Shown: one piece after another, positions 46,918 to 59,438 of the stretch
How positions within the stretch are numbered: the stretch's first letter is position 1
Layout: every line of letters starts with the position of its first letter
DNA from: Trichosphaerium sp. ATCC 40318
Taxonomy: Eukaryota > Discosea > Flabellinia > Trichosidae
NCBI GenBank assembly: GCA_038496445.1
Contig: JALMLS010000288.1
Coordinates: 1 to 64,000, forward strand
Direction of reading: 5' to 3'
DNA length: 64,000 nt
Notes under the pieces: generated by a model
What the model saw: only the letters and a program-made list of their open reading frames with translations
Databases searched by the model: none
Told to the model about the DNA's origin: nothing
Made by a program: the position numbers and the translations under genes

Positions 46918-49900
46918 TTACTTCAAAAACAGCTTGTTGATCAAATGTATCGTCATATTGACGTCAAGAGTCACCTGTTCTAACTCCAAGTGATCTTGGC
47001 TATACTCTTTCTTCTCTAAAAGTTCTTCAAGCTCTAACATCATCTTACCAACCTAAACACAAGACTATCAATAAACCACTTCAAACGAAAAAAAAAAAAA
47101 ATTATTTCACACATACAGAAAGACCAGCTATTTTTGCTTCAACATCAAAGACACCTTCATCTCCCATTGAAATAAAGAACTTTGTACGTTTCTGAGATAT
47201 ACTAGGTACTTCAGAGGCGACGATGATACCCTTCTTCTGAAGCTCTTGGTACGTGAATTTATGAGGCTTCAATTTCCTGTTCTTCTTTTTTGTCCGGCGC
47301 GCCGAAGCATTACCACGACACGATCTCAGGTATGACTGAAACTCATTGATTTGTTCTTGCATGTCCTCACCGAACCGTTTAATAGCCTTCAACGCTGATT
47401 GCAACCGTGTAATTTCACGTCGTTGCTGCTCACGTGTTTTTGCACGATTTGCAACTTCCTAAGAATACCAAATCAGTCACAACACAATTGGCTTTATTCG
47501 TCCGTACCAGGGCTACCTCGCACAGGAAGGAACCGTATTTATCTTTCTTGGTGACCTTACCATCCGTCTCAAGTTTCTTAAGGTTCTCTAGAACTTTGCT
47601 TATATTCTTGGAGAGTAACCTTTTGTTCTTTTCCTTGGCATATTTTTTGCCAGACTTCAGAAGCGTGACGAGCGTCTGTTTTTGAGCAGGCTTGATTGGC
47701 ATCTTACGTAAGATTTGAATGACAAGCTCTTTTGTATGTCCGTATAGATCAGACGTCCCTGATTGTAAACCTAAAAAGGGAAAGCCAAATAAGCCAAAAG
47801 AAACAAAAGTAAATCAATTCAAATTGAAGGAAAAAACAAAAAATGTGTACGTTCTGTGACATCTTCTTTGAATCTGTTTTCTAGTTTCAACTGTACTTCC
47901 TTCTCGTCTACGATATCATCCATAGAAGGTACATCACCCAACTCACCAAGGATTATACCGAGAGGATCATCAACGTCATCACCGACGATTTGTGTGAGAT
48001 ATTGTGATAGAAGAGAATGAATCTCTACAATCTCCTTCATTTCAATGATAATAAGCGGTTCTGTCCTATCCGTCAACTCGTTGTATTTGTTGACATGTAA
48101 TGCATCTTCTGGATCTGGTACCTCTACGAGGTCTTGGAAGTATTTTCCAACATTAACAAAGTTTTGTTTTATCCATTCATTCATAAATGAAAGTTCTGAC
48201 GCATCACGGAACGTCGTGAATGTGAATAACATTTGTAACACTTTACCAATACTAATTAGGTTCTTGTGTACATTCAGACTAAGATCTCTACTACCTGAAA
48301 TCGAAGTGTTAAAAAAAGTATGAGGCACATCGCTCGCAAGAAATTTGAAAAATCCTTTTTTTTTTGTTATTGCTTACCAATCTTATAAATTTCTGGAGTT
48401 ACCACTGCAAGATTGATGAACCTGTAATAAACAAAGTAACCAATTACTTTATGCACTTGTTCAGTAAGAATAGCTTTAGAGTGTTGCCCTTGAAACTTTT
48501 CCTAAAAGGACCGAAATCAGAAGCGTGCGACAAGTATAAAAACACAATAAGGCGAAGTGGTTCACGTACAAAAGCAAACGTCTGGACTTGCTTACAAATC
48601 AGACGTAGACCATAAGGTAGACTCGATAGAGACTTTCTAATGGTATCCATAAATTCAGTGCAAATAGATTTGAGGGACTCTTCACGCTGTGACAGTATTT
48701 CCTTGACTTGTTTGTTCTGTGCTGCCTCTTCAGGCGTCACATCACGCTTTAGATCAGATTTTTGTCCTGTGGTAACCTCAGCTTCATTTATCATTGCACG
48801 GTAGATTGCATAAGGCTTCATTTCAAAGCTAAGTGCGTCATCATCCATAACAATTTGTAGAATAGGTCCCAACGTGTTTCTGAGGTACTCAACACCTTTA
48901 ATAACAATTAGTACGTACGCCCTTTAAAGTGCCAATGCAATGCAAGTACCTTGTTTACGCCTATTGTATGATATCACCATCTTTGATGTTACAGTTTCAG
49001 ATTGGGTAAGGGCAGTCACATTCTTCTTCAAGCCGTCAATCTCGTTCTTGATCGCAATTGAAAATAACTTTAGAATCAAATACTCTTCTCTTCGGGAGTA
49101 AGCTTCACCATAGAGCGTCAAAATAAGGGTATCAACGAAAGTATCAACCTTCTCGGGAGCTACACGGTATACTCTGAAATGTAGGCATTAGCGAGAAGCC
49201 ACAACACAATATAATAACGTACAAAGAAGCGAGATATTTTGGTTGTGTTTGAAGAATATAAAACAACTGAGAATATAATGTCATTTTATCCTTATCTTGG
49301 GTGAATAAATTTGTTTTTTGCATGTTTTGCATCTTTTTCTTCTTCTTGCGTTTATTTTCTCCGTCAATTTCCTGAATACAGAGGTTTAATACAACATGGT
49401 AAATCCAAACAGTACAAAAAAAAATTGAATGAAAAAAAAACGTACTTGGATATTAGTTCTATTCTGGATGAGTAATTCTATCTTCTTGTCAAGTCTTTTG
49501 AGATCACGTTCTGACACATGGTTCAAACGTAATTCGCGAACCATTTGACGCTTCAATTCTTCGATATCTAAGCGATAGTCAACAAAAAGAGTCTTTTTTT
49601 TGGCGTTGTATTTTTTTCCCCCAATTTTGATTGTATTTACCTCCTATTAAATCCGTCTCGCCATCATCTTTTTCGTCATGTAAAATGAGTAGATTTTGTA
49701 TTTCTGCAACTGAAAGTTTGCCAGAGGCTAGTCGAGCCATTTTCAGTTTATATTCGGCAATTTCCCGTAGAAGCATGCGTGCAGAGAAGATCAGAAGCAT
49801 GTACTCACTCTCCTAAAAGAAAACAAACGGTATTAAAATATATCTCCGTGTATACCGTAGCACGTTAGACTAAAACCAAACTGGTTTAACGCACCTTGTT

Positions 49901-50290
49901 TCCGTTCTCAACATCAGCCTCTTGGTCCGTTTTATCCAGAGATTTTTGTGAGCGTCTAGTATCTTCTCCAGAGCGCGATGAAGAGCGCGGTGAACTGTTT
50001 GGAGTCGTTGATTCGCTGTTGTAGCTCGAACCAGAGTGATCACCATTTAGGGACGCCCCTGAGTCTAATTCATCATCGCTCAAGTCAGAATTAAAGCTCT
50101 CGCTTTCGTCTGTTTTAAACTGATCTAAAGAGTCGCCATCGTCAGATCCTAGCGCAGACATTTCGGCGGTGTCAAAATACCGCGGTTGGTGACAGAGAAT
50201 TACAAAACTGGCGTCTTGTAGTCTTATCATCCCGATTAAGTCATTGAGTTGCACGAGTAACTTTGTATTTGTCTGGTTATGAGCGTTGTA
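46918..50290 (-). CDS. IQGAP-type Ras GTPase-activating-like protein
   Basis: The RasGAP domain reads VDTFVDTLILTLYGEAYSRR, then EEYLILKLFSIAIKNEI, later SLSSLPYGLRLICKQVQTF, VHKVIGYFVYYRFINLAVVT and RDLSLNVHKNLISIGKVLQM. These match the IQGAP GAP-related domain ('REEYLLLKLF', 'LPYGLR.I.K', 'YYR..NpAiv.P', 'R.NL..I.K.LQ'). It goes on to EIHSLLSQYLTQIVGDDVDD, PLGIILGELGDVPS and a RasGAP C-terminal (RGCT) region PIKPAQKQTLVTLLKSGKK, ending DVNMTIHLINKLFLK as IQGAPs do. The N-terminus has a NQTNTKLLVQLNDLIGMIRL helix and a Ser/Asp/Glu-rich low-complexity linker (49890-50140), but no calponin-homology or IQ motifs are seen. This resembles the short Dictyostelium GAPA/DGAP1 type. It probably acts in Rho/Rac and actin control. 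The first exon is not resolved. Confidence 0.82.
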
Positions 50291-50473
50291 CTAGATGATT
50301 GTAAAGTATTAGACAAGGTTGGTGTCAAAATCATGGTTTGACGCATTTTAACGTGTTACTACGCATGGGAGACTGTTTGCATTGGTTGAGAAAAGAGTTG
50401 AGAATCTAGAGCGCAATTTTCATTGATCACTAGCAGCTGCTTAACTTATCAATTTCTTTCAAAACACTTACAA

Positions 50474-51688
50474 ATGGCCTCAAGAAAACGACAACGATCT
50501 ATTGACGACGAACCTAAACCAGTTCACGAGAATGTTGACTCAATGGTACAAGAAACCCTACAAGCCAAGTTAACGCGATGTTAATCTTCCTATAGGAGGT
50601 AGAAGGTGAAGAGTTTGATGATGAAGAAATACAGGTAGATTTTGTATTTCGAACCTTTGAGAACAATGACGACACTTCTTTGGTTGTTTTCTTAAAGCAC
50701 TACCTACCAAAAACATATTGGAACGTGAGGGAGCTCGCTCTCCTCATAGTTGAAAACAAAGACGTTGGATCAACTATACGCGTAGACCAAGAGGACAGCG
50801 ACGATATATTTGGGTTTATTACAGCGTTAAACATAAACAAGCACAAAGTAAGTATTATGAGAAATTATGCTTATTTGACGCTTTTTCTATCATCAAGAGA
50901 GGTGTCACACACCGTACAACCTTCTAAAAAGCATTTATTTTATTTTTCTCGAAATTAAAATCCATCCCTACTGCCACCTCTTTTAAGTGGCACGTGGAGC
51001 TGGGCTACAATGTCACATTCGTACAGAGAATTCTCATAGCATTTTAGAATGTCCCTGCAATGCGTACAATAATCAATTTCGTCACAAAAAAGGCAAAAAA
51101 ACATGGAGGAGATAACGCAACGAATTGGGTTAAATCCTTGGCTGCGCCCAGCACTGGACTACTCATTAGTCGTAGACTCGGTAATATGCCTGATGCTATG
51201 GCTCCCCATTTGCTAGGGACTATAGTTAGCGAACTACAAGCATTATCTAAACACTTTGTATGTCACATATATGACACGTTCTTCACCAAGTTAATGTCAT
51301 TTTATTTTAGAAAGAATGGCAGATACAACATTTTGTTGTAATCACGCAAGGCTACACAGTAGAGAAAGATCACGATAATGAACGTGCAAATGCTCCTGCT
51401 AAAAAACAAAGAGGTGAAACGGAGGAAATATATGAAATGCTAGAAGACCAGCTTTTTGCTGAGGTACACTTTGTTGTCAAAAAAAAAAAAAAAAAAGCAT
51501 TATATTATTCCCTTTTAACCCCTCCTAACAACTCTTTAAAGATCGCCACAGCAGAATTGCGATGGGGTGGAGAGAGAAGCTATTCATTTGGCACATACAC
51601 GGACATGTTTAACGTGATTTTCTTGGTGCCTACCAACAAGCTTCAGTACGCCATTGACAAGATGATTGCAATGTTCCAAGAGCAATGA
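50474..51688 (+). CDS. BCCIP / Bcp1 family protein
   Basis: The start MASRKRQRSIDDEPKPVHEN is basic then acidic (VEGEEFDDEEIQVDFVFRTF), as in BCCIP/Bcp1. The core reads PKTYWNVRELALLIVENKDV, GSTIRVDQEDSDDIFGFITA and LNINKHK, with the family's 'D.....GF.t.Ln'. Later exons give APSTGLLISRRLGNMPDAMA, PHLLGTIVSELQ, FVVITQGYTVEKDHD and ELRWGGERSYSFGTYTDMFN, ending VIFLVPTNKLQYAIDKM. BCCIP/Bcp1 is a nuclear protein involved in ribosomal protein uL14 chaperoning and nuclear export in yeast and in BRCA2/p21 biology in animals. It has four or five introns, one with a long poly(A) run near 51480. It is divergent from the RasGAP gene. Confidence 0.85.
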
Positions 51689-51825
51689 ATTCATCCACAC
51701 AACGCTCTATCAAAACCATAGATCCCCATAGGTCTCCTACCCTGTTGCATAATGCCTCAATGCAACGTTGGACCTTCATATGAACAAGACAAAGTATTCT
51801 TCGCTTTTCCTCTTTTTGTTTCGAA

Positions 51826-53202
51826 TCAGGATTGGGATAGCACTTCTAATACTTCGTTCACTGCACTCACTTGTGCAACGTGATTGGATAGACTAGCTGC
51901 ACGATGTAGAACGTAACCGAGATTATCACCACCTGGTGCAACGCTGTCGTCGGCATTTTTAACGTGTACCTTGGCCTGTTTCGCCTTGTCGAAATACTTT
52001 TGTAATTGTTCTTTTGTAAATCTCTCAGTATGCTCTCTTTGCCATGTATTATGTTCTACGAAGTACTCTTTTGAGTAAGAAATGCACGATTCACGTGCAG
52101 ACAAAATATTAGCGCGCAATTGCTTTTTCGTGCGGCGCAGACCTCGTAATGTTGTGAGGAGCTCGGCGTTATCAAGAATTTCTGTTCGCTAGAAAAAAAG
52201 TTAATGAGTTTTTTTGAAGATTCTCGAAGTGTGGTTACGTACGTGCTCCAGCAGTTTGCGCATAATTATGTCTCTGACAGCGTTGGCATACTTGCGCATA
52301 TGGGAGTCTTCAGGGAAATTATCATCAATAGACTGTGCGAAGATACCAGCCAGCATTTTAAGTTCTGTGTCTTTTCGTTTTCTACGTCTTCTCTTTCTTG
52401 GTTGGCGTGTACTGATAATCTCAACGTCACTTTCTTCATCTTGAACGTCATCAATCTTGCGCTTATTGGTGATATTAGCAGCCTTCCTAGGTGTCCTAGT
52501 GGGCTTAGGGCTCGGACTCGGTGACTGCACTGGACTTGGCGAGCGTGCTGGGCTCGGTGAGCGTGCTGGGCTCGGTGAGCGCACTCGAGTTGGTGAGGGC
52601 ACTGGACTAGGTGGAGTAGGTGGGCTGAGTAGAGGCACAGGGATACGTTGGTTTTCGGGTGTTGCTGGTGCGATGGATGATACATCTGATTGTTCTTGCT
52701 CGCTATTGTACTCAGTGCTAGGTACACTGCTTGCCAGGGACTGATTACTTTGACGTCTTGCTGAGAAAGGCGAACTGCCAGGGGTAGATGCGCGTGGGGA
52801 CGCGAAAGAAGCAGGTGACAAGTTTTTAGGTAATACTTTTTCAACCGCTTTTAAATGTTTTGGCGTAATAGGCGTTTCCGGTGTGTCTGGAGCTGCTACA
52901 GGCTCTGGAGATGGCGTTGGGGTGGATAATTTGTGTTCTGCTTCCTTTAGTTCTACATTTTCTTCAGCATCTGCTAGTGGCATTTCTTCATCGTCGCTCG
53001 AGTCAGACTCTAGAATGTGCCACTCAAACTTTGTTGTTTCGAGGGTTCTATTGCGTGGTTGGCTTGTAATACTTCAAACTTCTGCGGTGTACCCTGGACG
53101 CCTTCTCTCTTTAGCGTATGCTTCCCATTTGGCTCTAATCTCTTCTTCAATCTCTTTCTCTCGTAGAAGCTGTTCTTCTGTTTTGTTTTTAGAAGAGCTC
53201 AT
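51826..53202 (-). CDS. Nuclear Ser/Pro-rich protein with helical C-terminus, unrecognised
   Basis: ATG 53202 gives MSSSKNKTEEQLLREKEIEE, a charged helix. The next exon joins as TTKFEWHILESDSSDDEEM, then a long Ser/Pro/Thr-rich region with several TP and SP sites. It includes a tandem block of RSPSPA units at about 52520-52575 (RSPSPARSPSPARSPSP). A bipartite nuclear-localisation-like cluster (RQPRKRRRRKRK) follows, then helices MLAGIFAQSIDDNFPEDSHM and RKYANAVRDIIMRKLLEH. The last exon is highly charged and helical (RTEILDNAELLTTLRGLRRT, LRANILSARESC, REHTERFTKEQLQKYFDKAK). The layout (disordered, phospho-site-rich N-terminus plus coiled C-terminus) recalls kinetochore CENP-U/Ame1-like proteins, but that is weak. 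There are two introns. It lies next to another small coiled-coil gene on the same strand. Confidence 0.6.
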
Positions 53203-53332
53203 AGTAGGCACAGCACTGCGGTTGATTAAAGCGTGAATTTTTTTAGCGGTTTTTTTTTTGTATTCAAACAGTCAACAATTATAAATCATTACATGACACT
53301 CACATTAAAATAACGCAATCTCCACACGCAGT

Positions 53333-54253
53333 TTATGATAAAGAGGAAATAACAGCTCTTAATTGTGTATTTTTCCTTTCAATAACTGTGGCTTCTTCCA
53401 ACTCCTTCAGAGCCTGCAGAATTGCTTCGTCGAGCGACGTGGCTTCATTTGTCAATGATTCTTTTGTTGTGCTGCATTGGTTCTACACGAAATCAACCCA
53501 TGGCGAATAAATATGCGTAACTTGGAATTTGTGCGCTGTCTTGGCTCTTGACAAAAATACAAGCTTACTAGCCATTTGTTGCGAAGCAGCGCCTTCGTGA
53601 GTGAGTATCAGCATGCATTTGGTGTCGTACGGTACTCTACAAGCGTTTTATGTATTTCTTCTTTAGAAGTGCGCATTGAGCTACAGGATCGCTCAATTCG
53701 GGTTAAATTGAGTCTATGAGCTCCTGTGTAGCGCTTTATTTGTTGCTGCTGCCTTTTAAGCTTGCTTTGTCCCCAACTACATTTATGTTATGACGTTGGT
53801 GCATAAACACGTACTCTTCACTAGCCAATTTGTTGTACTGAGCCGTCAAAGTGGAATTCCGTACACGTAAAGATTTAATAGCTACTCAAAATGTCATGAA
53901 ACGCTCCTACACTCCTTATGTACCTGATTGTGACGCTAACAGTTGTAGGTTATCCTCAGCAAATCTTGATGTATTCTTGGCGTGTGTCAACGCCACGTTT
54001 GCCTTTATCTGTTCAATGACAGCTAGTTCTTGTTGCACTAGACGTAGTGAGATGGGTGCCACTTTGCATAGTACCTGTTTGTAGTTTAACTAGAGTAGTG
54101 TTGTGGAGTTGTTTTTCATTTGCCAGCCCCGCTTGTTCTCTAGCAACACTATTTTAATCTAACGGTGGTTGTAACTTACCTTGATGCCCAAGACTGTAAG
54201 TTGTCTATATCACCAACGAACGATTCGAGTAGTTGCTTGGTATCTTCCATCAT
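53333..54253 (-). CDS. Small coiled-coil protein, unrecognised
   Basis: Start MMEDTKQLLESFVGDIDNLQ (ATG 54253) with three or more short introns. A middle exon reads VAPISLRLVQQELAVIEQIK, followed by HAKNTSRFAEDNLQ, heptad-rich and helical. The last exon is SLTNEATSLDEAILQALKEL, then EEATVIERKNTQLRAVISSL. Nothing but coiled coil is visible. The internal exon chain between 53.46 and 53.95 kb is only partly resolved because the reading frame is short between introns. It could be a subunit of a larger complex, like many small coiled-coil proteins; no function claimed. Confidence 0.45.
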
Positions 54254-54500
54254 TTAGTACAACATTCTTTGACACTATTTGACATTTCTACGAAAGTTTT
54301 GCCGAGTACTTAGAATTCTGCAAGCTACGCAATTCTCAGAACAAGTTATTTTTGCTCAAGTTTTTGCGAGTAGATATTACTCATTATAGTATCCAAATAC
54401 GGGTCGTTCACAGAACCAGGCCGCGAACTCATGCCTTAGTTGTACAAAATACTACGAATAAGGCAGTACGTGATACAACGAGAAACCAACACAAAGATCA

Positions 54501-57500
54501 ATGCATATTGCCACAAGAGGCGCACTTGTATTGGTTGCGTTGTTGGCAGTTCTTCACATTGACGGACAAACAACTACTGTAGCACCGTCACAACCAATAC
54601 AACCAACTGCTCCTTCAAATACTACTGTAAACCCACCAGCATCAGTTCCAATTGAACCTACTAGTACGCGTACGGTACCCCACATTGTTTAATAGACCAA
54701 TAGGCACTACAGATGCTCCAGGTGAACATCCTTCGGAACCAAGCGTCGTAGAGGATCCTTACCCGTTCATTGTTTGCGAAGGAAGAGATCGTACGCTCTC
54801 TATAGCTTATTCGTTCTAGAACAAACTCGAAAAAGAGGAAAATCCGTTTACTCAGCTACAACTTTGTGCTATTTTCTTCACACCTTATTAAACCTAAAAC
54901 ATGCCTAGTTTGGCTGGCATCACGCCCTGAAACACTGAAATCTACTTCTGGAGGAGCTTTTTGGGCTATTGTAGAAAGTACCGGTACCCGATTTAGATAT
55001 GGCGATACAAGCATGACTTACAATGTTGCAAACGCTGAGTGCATAATAACCAAGAATGTGTTTGATGCTGAAATAGTTTCTCTTGCTCTCGATAAAGAAT
55101 TTGTTCACGTCGCTTTCAACAACTTTAAGATATTGACCTTCCAGCAAGCCAACGATACACTAAAGTTCGTAAGAGAGGTCACTAGTTACACTACTAGAGA
55201 CGTGAATGAGTTTGGGAAGACTATGACAGCCAGAGAAGGCACTGTACTCGTTACTGTCGGTAAACACAGGCTCGAAATGTACCGAGAAGAATCTCCTTTC
55301 ATACCGATTCAGTTTGATCTGTTAGAGAACAATCAACCCATATTCAAAGCCATCACAGATCTTGAGTTTAATATGCTTGATGATAAGCTCTTTCATGTTG
55401 CTGGTGTACCTCCACAGACTTTATTTAAACCGGAACCGGGCGAGCTATCTGGACACTGTGTAATCGATATTAATTTTGGATCTTCTCCAGAAAACACGTC
55501 AATGACAGCGGGTACATTTTGTGCCCGATTTGGTGTACCACAGCATGTTGAAATAGGTAAGCTGTCTAGTAACAGTACGAGTAATTGATTTTAATATATT
55601 CCAGTTCACGGACACTCAACTGAAAACTGCTCGGAATGTAATCAACTATCGGCTATAGTTGTTAAAGATGCTACGATTGATGGTAGAGATATTCTAACAA
55701 TTGACTACTATTCCGATGGCAGTGAGAACAATACCTTTAATGGATCGTATGTTATCGGTGAAATCACAGATGATTTAGCACTATCAGCGTATTTTGACAA
55801 ATGTTCAAGCTACGAGTACGTCAACCAACTTGTTTTATCACGTGATATATAACTTTCCTTACAATCTATCTGTAGATTCAAATTAGGACCTGAGTTATGT
55901 TTGTATGTGCTATTAAAGGACTCAAACCTAAATTCTGGGGAGCCAAGTATTGTTGGTGTACACATGTATAATGGCGTACCAGTTCAGAAGAGATCTCTTG
56001 TTCCTAACCATTTTCTTGGATGGAATAGAGGGTTGAAGGCTGTCACCACGGGCATAACAATGTATATGGAATATCGCGTACGTTCTTATTTTTTATTGCA
56101 CTCATCTCCTTCACTAACACGTCGCATTCAGTCAAAAGCCCGAAGACCAGCACTAGTACCAAATGTGCAATTCTCAAATAGTACAAATATCCGTAAGGAT
56201 AAAACGCTAAGTTATTGTCCTGTTGGTACATACCTCAACCCGAAAGAAGAGTCATTGCTACTATGTTTAGTATGCCCTGCAGGGACATATCAAGAGTTGC
56301 AAAGTACGCAACACAACAACAATATCATCGCACTAAATATAGAATTTGTAGACCGATATGGCTGCTTGCCTTGTACCGAAGAGCAATATTGTCCTGGAGG
56401 TACAGCGACTCCAAGTAAACTAGAAGACATTGATATCAGTTACACACAATTATATCCTTTCGAGGAAAGTACACCACCCGGCATTGATCAAGTCTTTTTG
56501 AAGCTATTAGTTTCGCCAAAGAACAATGTTACATTTTTTGTGAGTGCTTTGGTGATTGTCGTTGTAACGCTGTTGCTTCTTGTCATTTTGATAGGCGTAC
56601 AGAAATGGAAGGGAAGAAAACATGCAATGATATTTATCTTCAGATACATTGATATGGACAAGAGTCTAAAGTTCAATCGAAAAACTCAAAAAGTACATTC
56701 CAGAGGAACAACACTTGGTGGCGTGATAACAGTGTGTATGATCCTCTTCATCATATTGGGTATTGGTGCTGTTGTAAGGGTTTATCTCGGATACAGTCGA
56801 CTTCCTTATGACTTGTCATTCACAGCACCAGTTCAACAGTACAATACTGAGCGTACAGCGGGTATTAAACCTATTCAACTCGATAAACCTAGCACGCTGT
56901 TTGACTTTTATGTCAACAATCAAAGGTACGATTTACAAAAGAATAGAAACACCACTATTGTTGGGGTTAAAGAATACTGACTGTAAACTATAGGCATACC
57001 AATATATCAGTGGTTGTTGAATGGATTAACCTTAAATCTGATTTTTACGAAAACATTGTTGGTGTTGTTGAAATGAATGGGAAAGTCATCTCATCTGGGA
57101 ACGACATTATGGAAAAAACTGAACTAAATGCAACAACCTTCACGTACGCTTTAATATACTTTAAATAAGTGACGCCTAGATTAACATTGCATTGACTGAT
57201 TCACACAGGTTAAATGCCAAGTTTCTAGCAAATTTTGCACCTGGAACGAACTATAGTTTCTCATTGGCTGCTACTGGTAGGAGATTCAAGAGACTCTTCA
57301 CATATGATGCAATTCGTATCAACATCACCGCATTTAACAACCATCGTAAGTCACAATTCTGAAATTGATGTAAATTGATAACTCACGTGCAATGTAGCTG
57401 CTTCGATTGTACGCACAATAATGCCAAAAGACAACGTCTTCCTCCCTTCTGAATCCAACGAATTCACAGTCACTTCAACTTCGTACATCAGGACATCCCA

Positions 57501-58047
57501 GGAGTACTCTGGCCCTGATATAATAGATGGTACGTGTCAAATCCGCCTAGCTTTCAAGCTTTGACCAAAATGTATTCATAACTTTTTTGCTTGCACGTGA
57601 GCAAATACATAAGTGCTAACGCTTTGCGTTTTAGGCTACATTAGTTTTAATATGGGATCAAAGCGCCAGATTGGTGCTAACAAAGTACTGACGCTTACAG
57701 ATGATGCGATACAAACCGATCAATACAGGCCTATCGTCCATATACTATTCAATCATGCTCCTAATGTCGTAACGGAACATGAAACCCTCAATATGACTGA
57801 AAGATCTGTTATCTTTGCAGCTCTTATCATTATGACCCTCGTACTGAACATTGGATACCTTATAAACCAGGTTCTATCAATGATATTCTCAACAACTAAG
57901 GATGCAATTGAACTCAAGAAACGACGGAAAACAGGGAGAACTATGAGCAGCAATTCGACTACTTCTAGCATAAGTATGGAAGAGTTAGATGAAAGAGATA
58001 TGCTAGATGCGGAAGACATATCCTATGGGTATGGGTATTCGCTATAA
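54501..58047 (+). CDS. Secretory-pathway protein with Cys-rich module and three transmembrane helices
   Basis: The signal peptide (MHIATRGALVLVALLAVLHI, DGQ) is followed by a Thr/Pro-rich stalk (TTVAPSQPIQPTAPSNTTVN) and a beta-rich ectodomain (54910-56200). Then comes a Cys-rich TNFR/GCC2-GCC3-like module: LSYCPVGTYLNPKEES, LLCLVCPAGTYQELQ, YGCLPCTEEQYCPGGTATP. TM1 is VSALVIVVVTLLLLVILIGV (about 56540-56600). The segment RYIDMDKSLKFNRKTQKVHS, RGTTLGG is next, then TM2 VITVCMILFIILGIGAVVRV (56720-56790). A second ectodomain with NTT/NVT glycosylation sites runs 56810-57830, followed by TM3 VIFAALIIMTLVLNIGYLI (57810-57870). The tail is basic then acidic (KKRRKTGRTMSSNS, EELDERDMLDAED). An AATAAA lies about 20 bp after the stop. 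The odd TM1-cytosolic loop-TM2 arrangement is not a family I know. Confidence 0.72.
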
Positions 58048-58465
58048 AGAAATGTAATATCAGTAAAATGTAGCAATAAACAAAAAATCTCATGACTCAA
58101 TCCAAAAGATACAAATTTATTGCTAATTTGGCCTGCACGTGCTAGGTTCCACTTCTCTATTGTTGTTTTTTTTTTCCAGTAATTCTCCTCTAGGTTTCAT
58201 CCGAATTGTAATGCCTTGTAAAAATGATGCTATATTCAATTTGCATGATACAGAGTTTTTTACATAGTTACCTTATCAACCCAATCAAGTGTCTTAATAA
58301 AACTTGTGCCACACGTGAGTATTGTTACATGCATCTGTTTATGTTACCATTGTAGTGCAAAAGTTTCCAGTATTTGACAAAGCAGTCAACTGTTTTGTTG
58401 ATTCAATCAAATGTTGGTTTTTTTTCAATTACCAGTTGATCTCAAATAATTTGTTGTACGTAACA
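58048..58465. other. Convergent 3' spacer
   Basis: AT-rich, with AATAAA at about 58066 for the gene to the left. A few minus-strand bases may be terminal exons of the F-box gene. Nothing else supported. Confidence 0.4.
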
Positions 58466-59190
58466 TTACATCCTTAAGTTTATGTTTGTTGTTTTCATTA
58501 ATCTCGCATAACATGACACACGTGATAGATTTAGCAACATAGAATCCTCTCGTTCTTTTTTGAAGTGCAAAAAAATGATCACTTTTAAATACATGAACAT
58601 ACCTACAGACAACACGTGAACAATGACGTTTGGTAAAGTGACTCGAAATTCTGAATAGATTCTTAGAAACACCTACCGAACACCTTTATACGTCATAGAA
58701 AACTCGTTATGAGGTGCAGCAAAGTAGGAAACACATGAAAGCAACACTGGCCGGACGACTTGTGGGACGAGTGTAGAGCAGTATACTGTACCAGATAGGC
58801 TGAATATCATACCTCTGCAGCTTGATGGCAAGTAACATGACCACGAGCCTTAACACAAGGTTAACACTATGAAAGCTCATGGGTTTTTTGCGCAATACTA
58901 ACTTTTTATGGTGGTGTTTAGTCGCTTGGCGTATATCGTTGGGCTATAAAGACCGTTTCTAGTTTTAAGACCAAAATCTAGTTGATACAGCTCTTTCCAG
59001 ACCTACACAGTATGAATGGCTATCTTTGAATGTAGATTCGTACCTTTACGTCTAAGCAGAGTGTATGCAAGTATTTACAGCATTCTAAGAGCGAAATAAC
59101 GTGTTGTACTGGGTACAAATACAGAAGAATGTCTAGAAGCACCTCCTGAGGCAGGATATTCAACCAACATACACCATTAATGCCAGCCAT
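58466..59190 (-). CDS. F-box protein, 3' end uncertain
   Basis: Exon 1 from ATG 59190 reads MAGINGVCWLNILPQEVLLD, then ILLYLYPVQHVISLLECCKY and LHTLCLDVK, followed by VWKELYQLDFGLKTRNGLYS. This is the F-box pattern 'LP.Evl..Il.yL.p.d.l.l...ck.l..l..d..vWk.l....fg'. An F-box would bind Skp1 and serve as substrate receptor of an SCF ubiquitin ligase. Frame-consistent splicing continues through SSWSCYLPSSCRVYCSTLV, then EFRVTLPNVIVHVLSV and LHFKKEREDSMLLNLS, giving a beta-rich tail, but these joins are tentative. If they are wrong the protein ends at 58898. Confidence 0.68.
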
Positions 59191-59438
59191 CAACGTCTTG
59201 CCATTTGTAGAGGATTTACAAGTGATTGAGCCTTAACAACATTGTAACTTGACTTAATGTCACCGTCGTCCATAACAGCTTTTTGTCATGGGTTGCGAGA
59301 ATATAGTAATGGGTGCTACTTTAATTTTGTTTTTTGGTAATTGTTTTTTTTAACATTTTCATTTTACACACTATGTACAACCTTTTTTTTTTTGGGACTG
59401 TCAAAAACTGCCATCCTTTGGGCAGTTCGCAAACTTAA

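Noticed and set aside
52266-52844. Alternative minus-strand frame with HRAQHAHRAQHARQ repeats
   Set aside because: Out-of-frame reading of the RSPSPA tandem in the Ser/Pro-rich gene.
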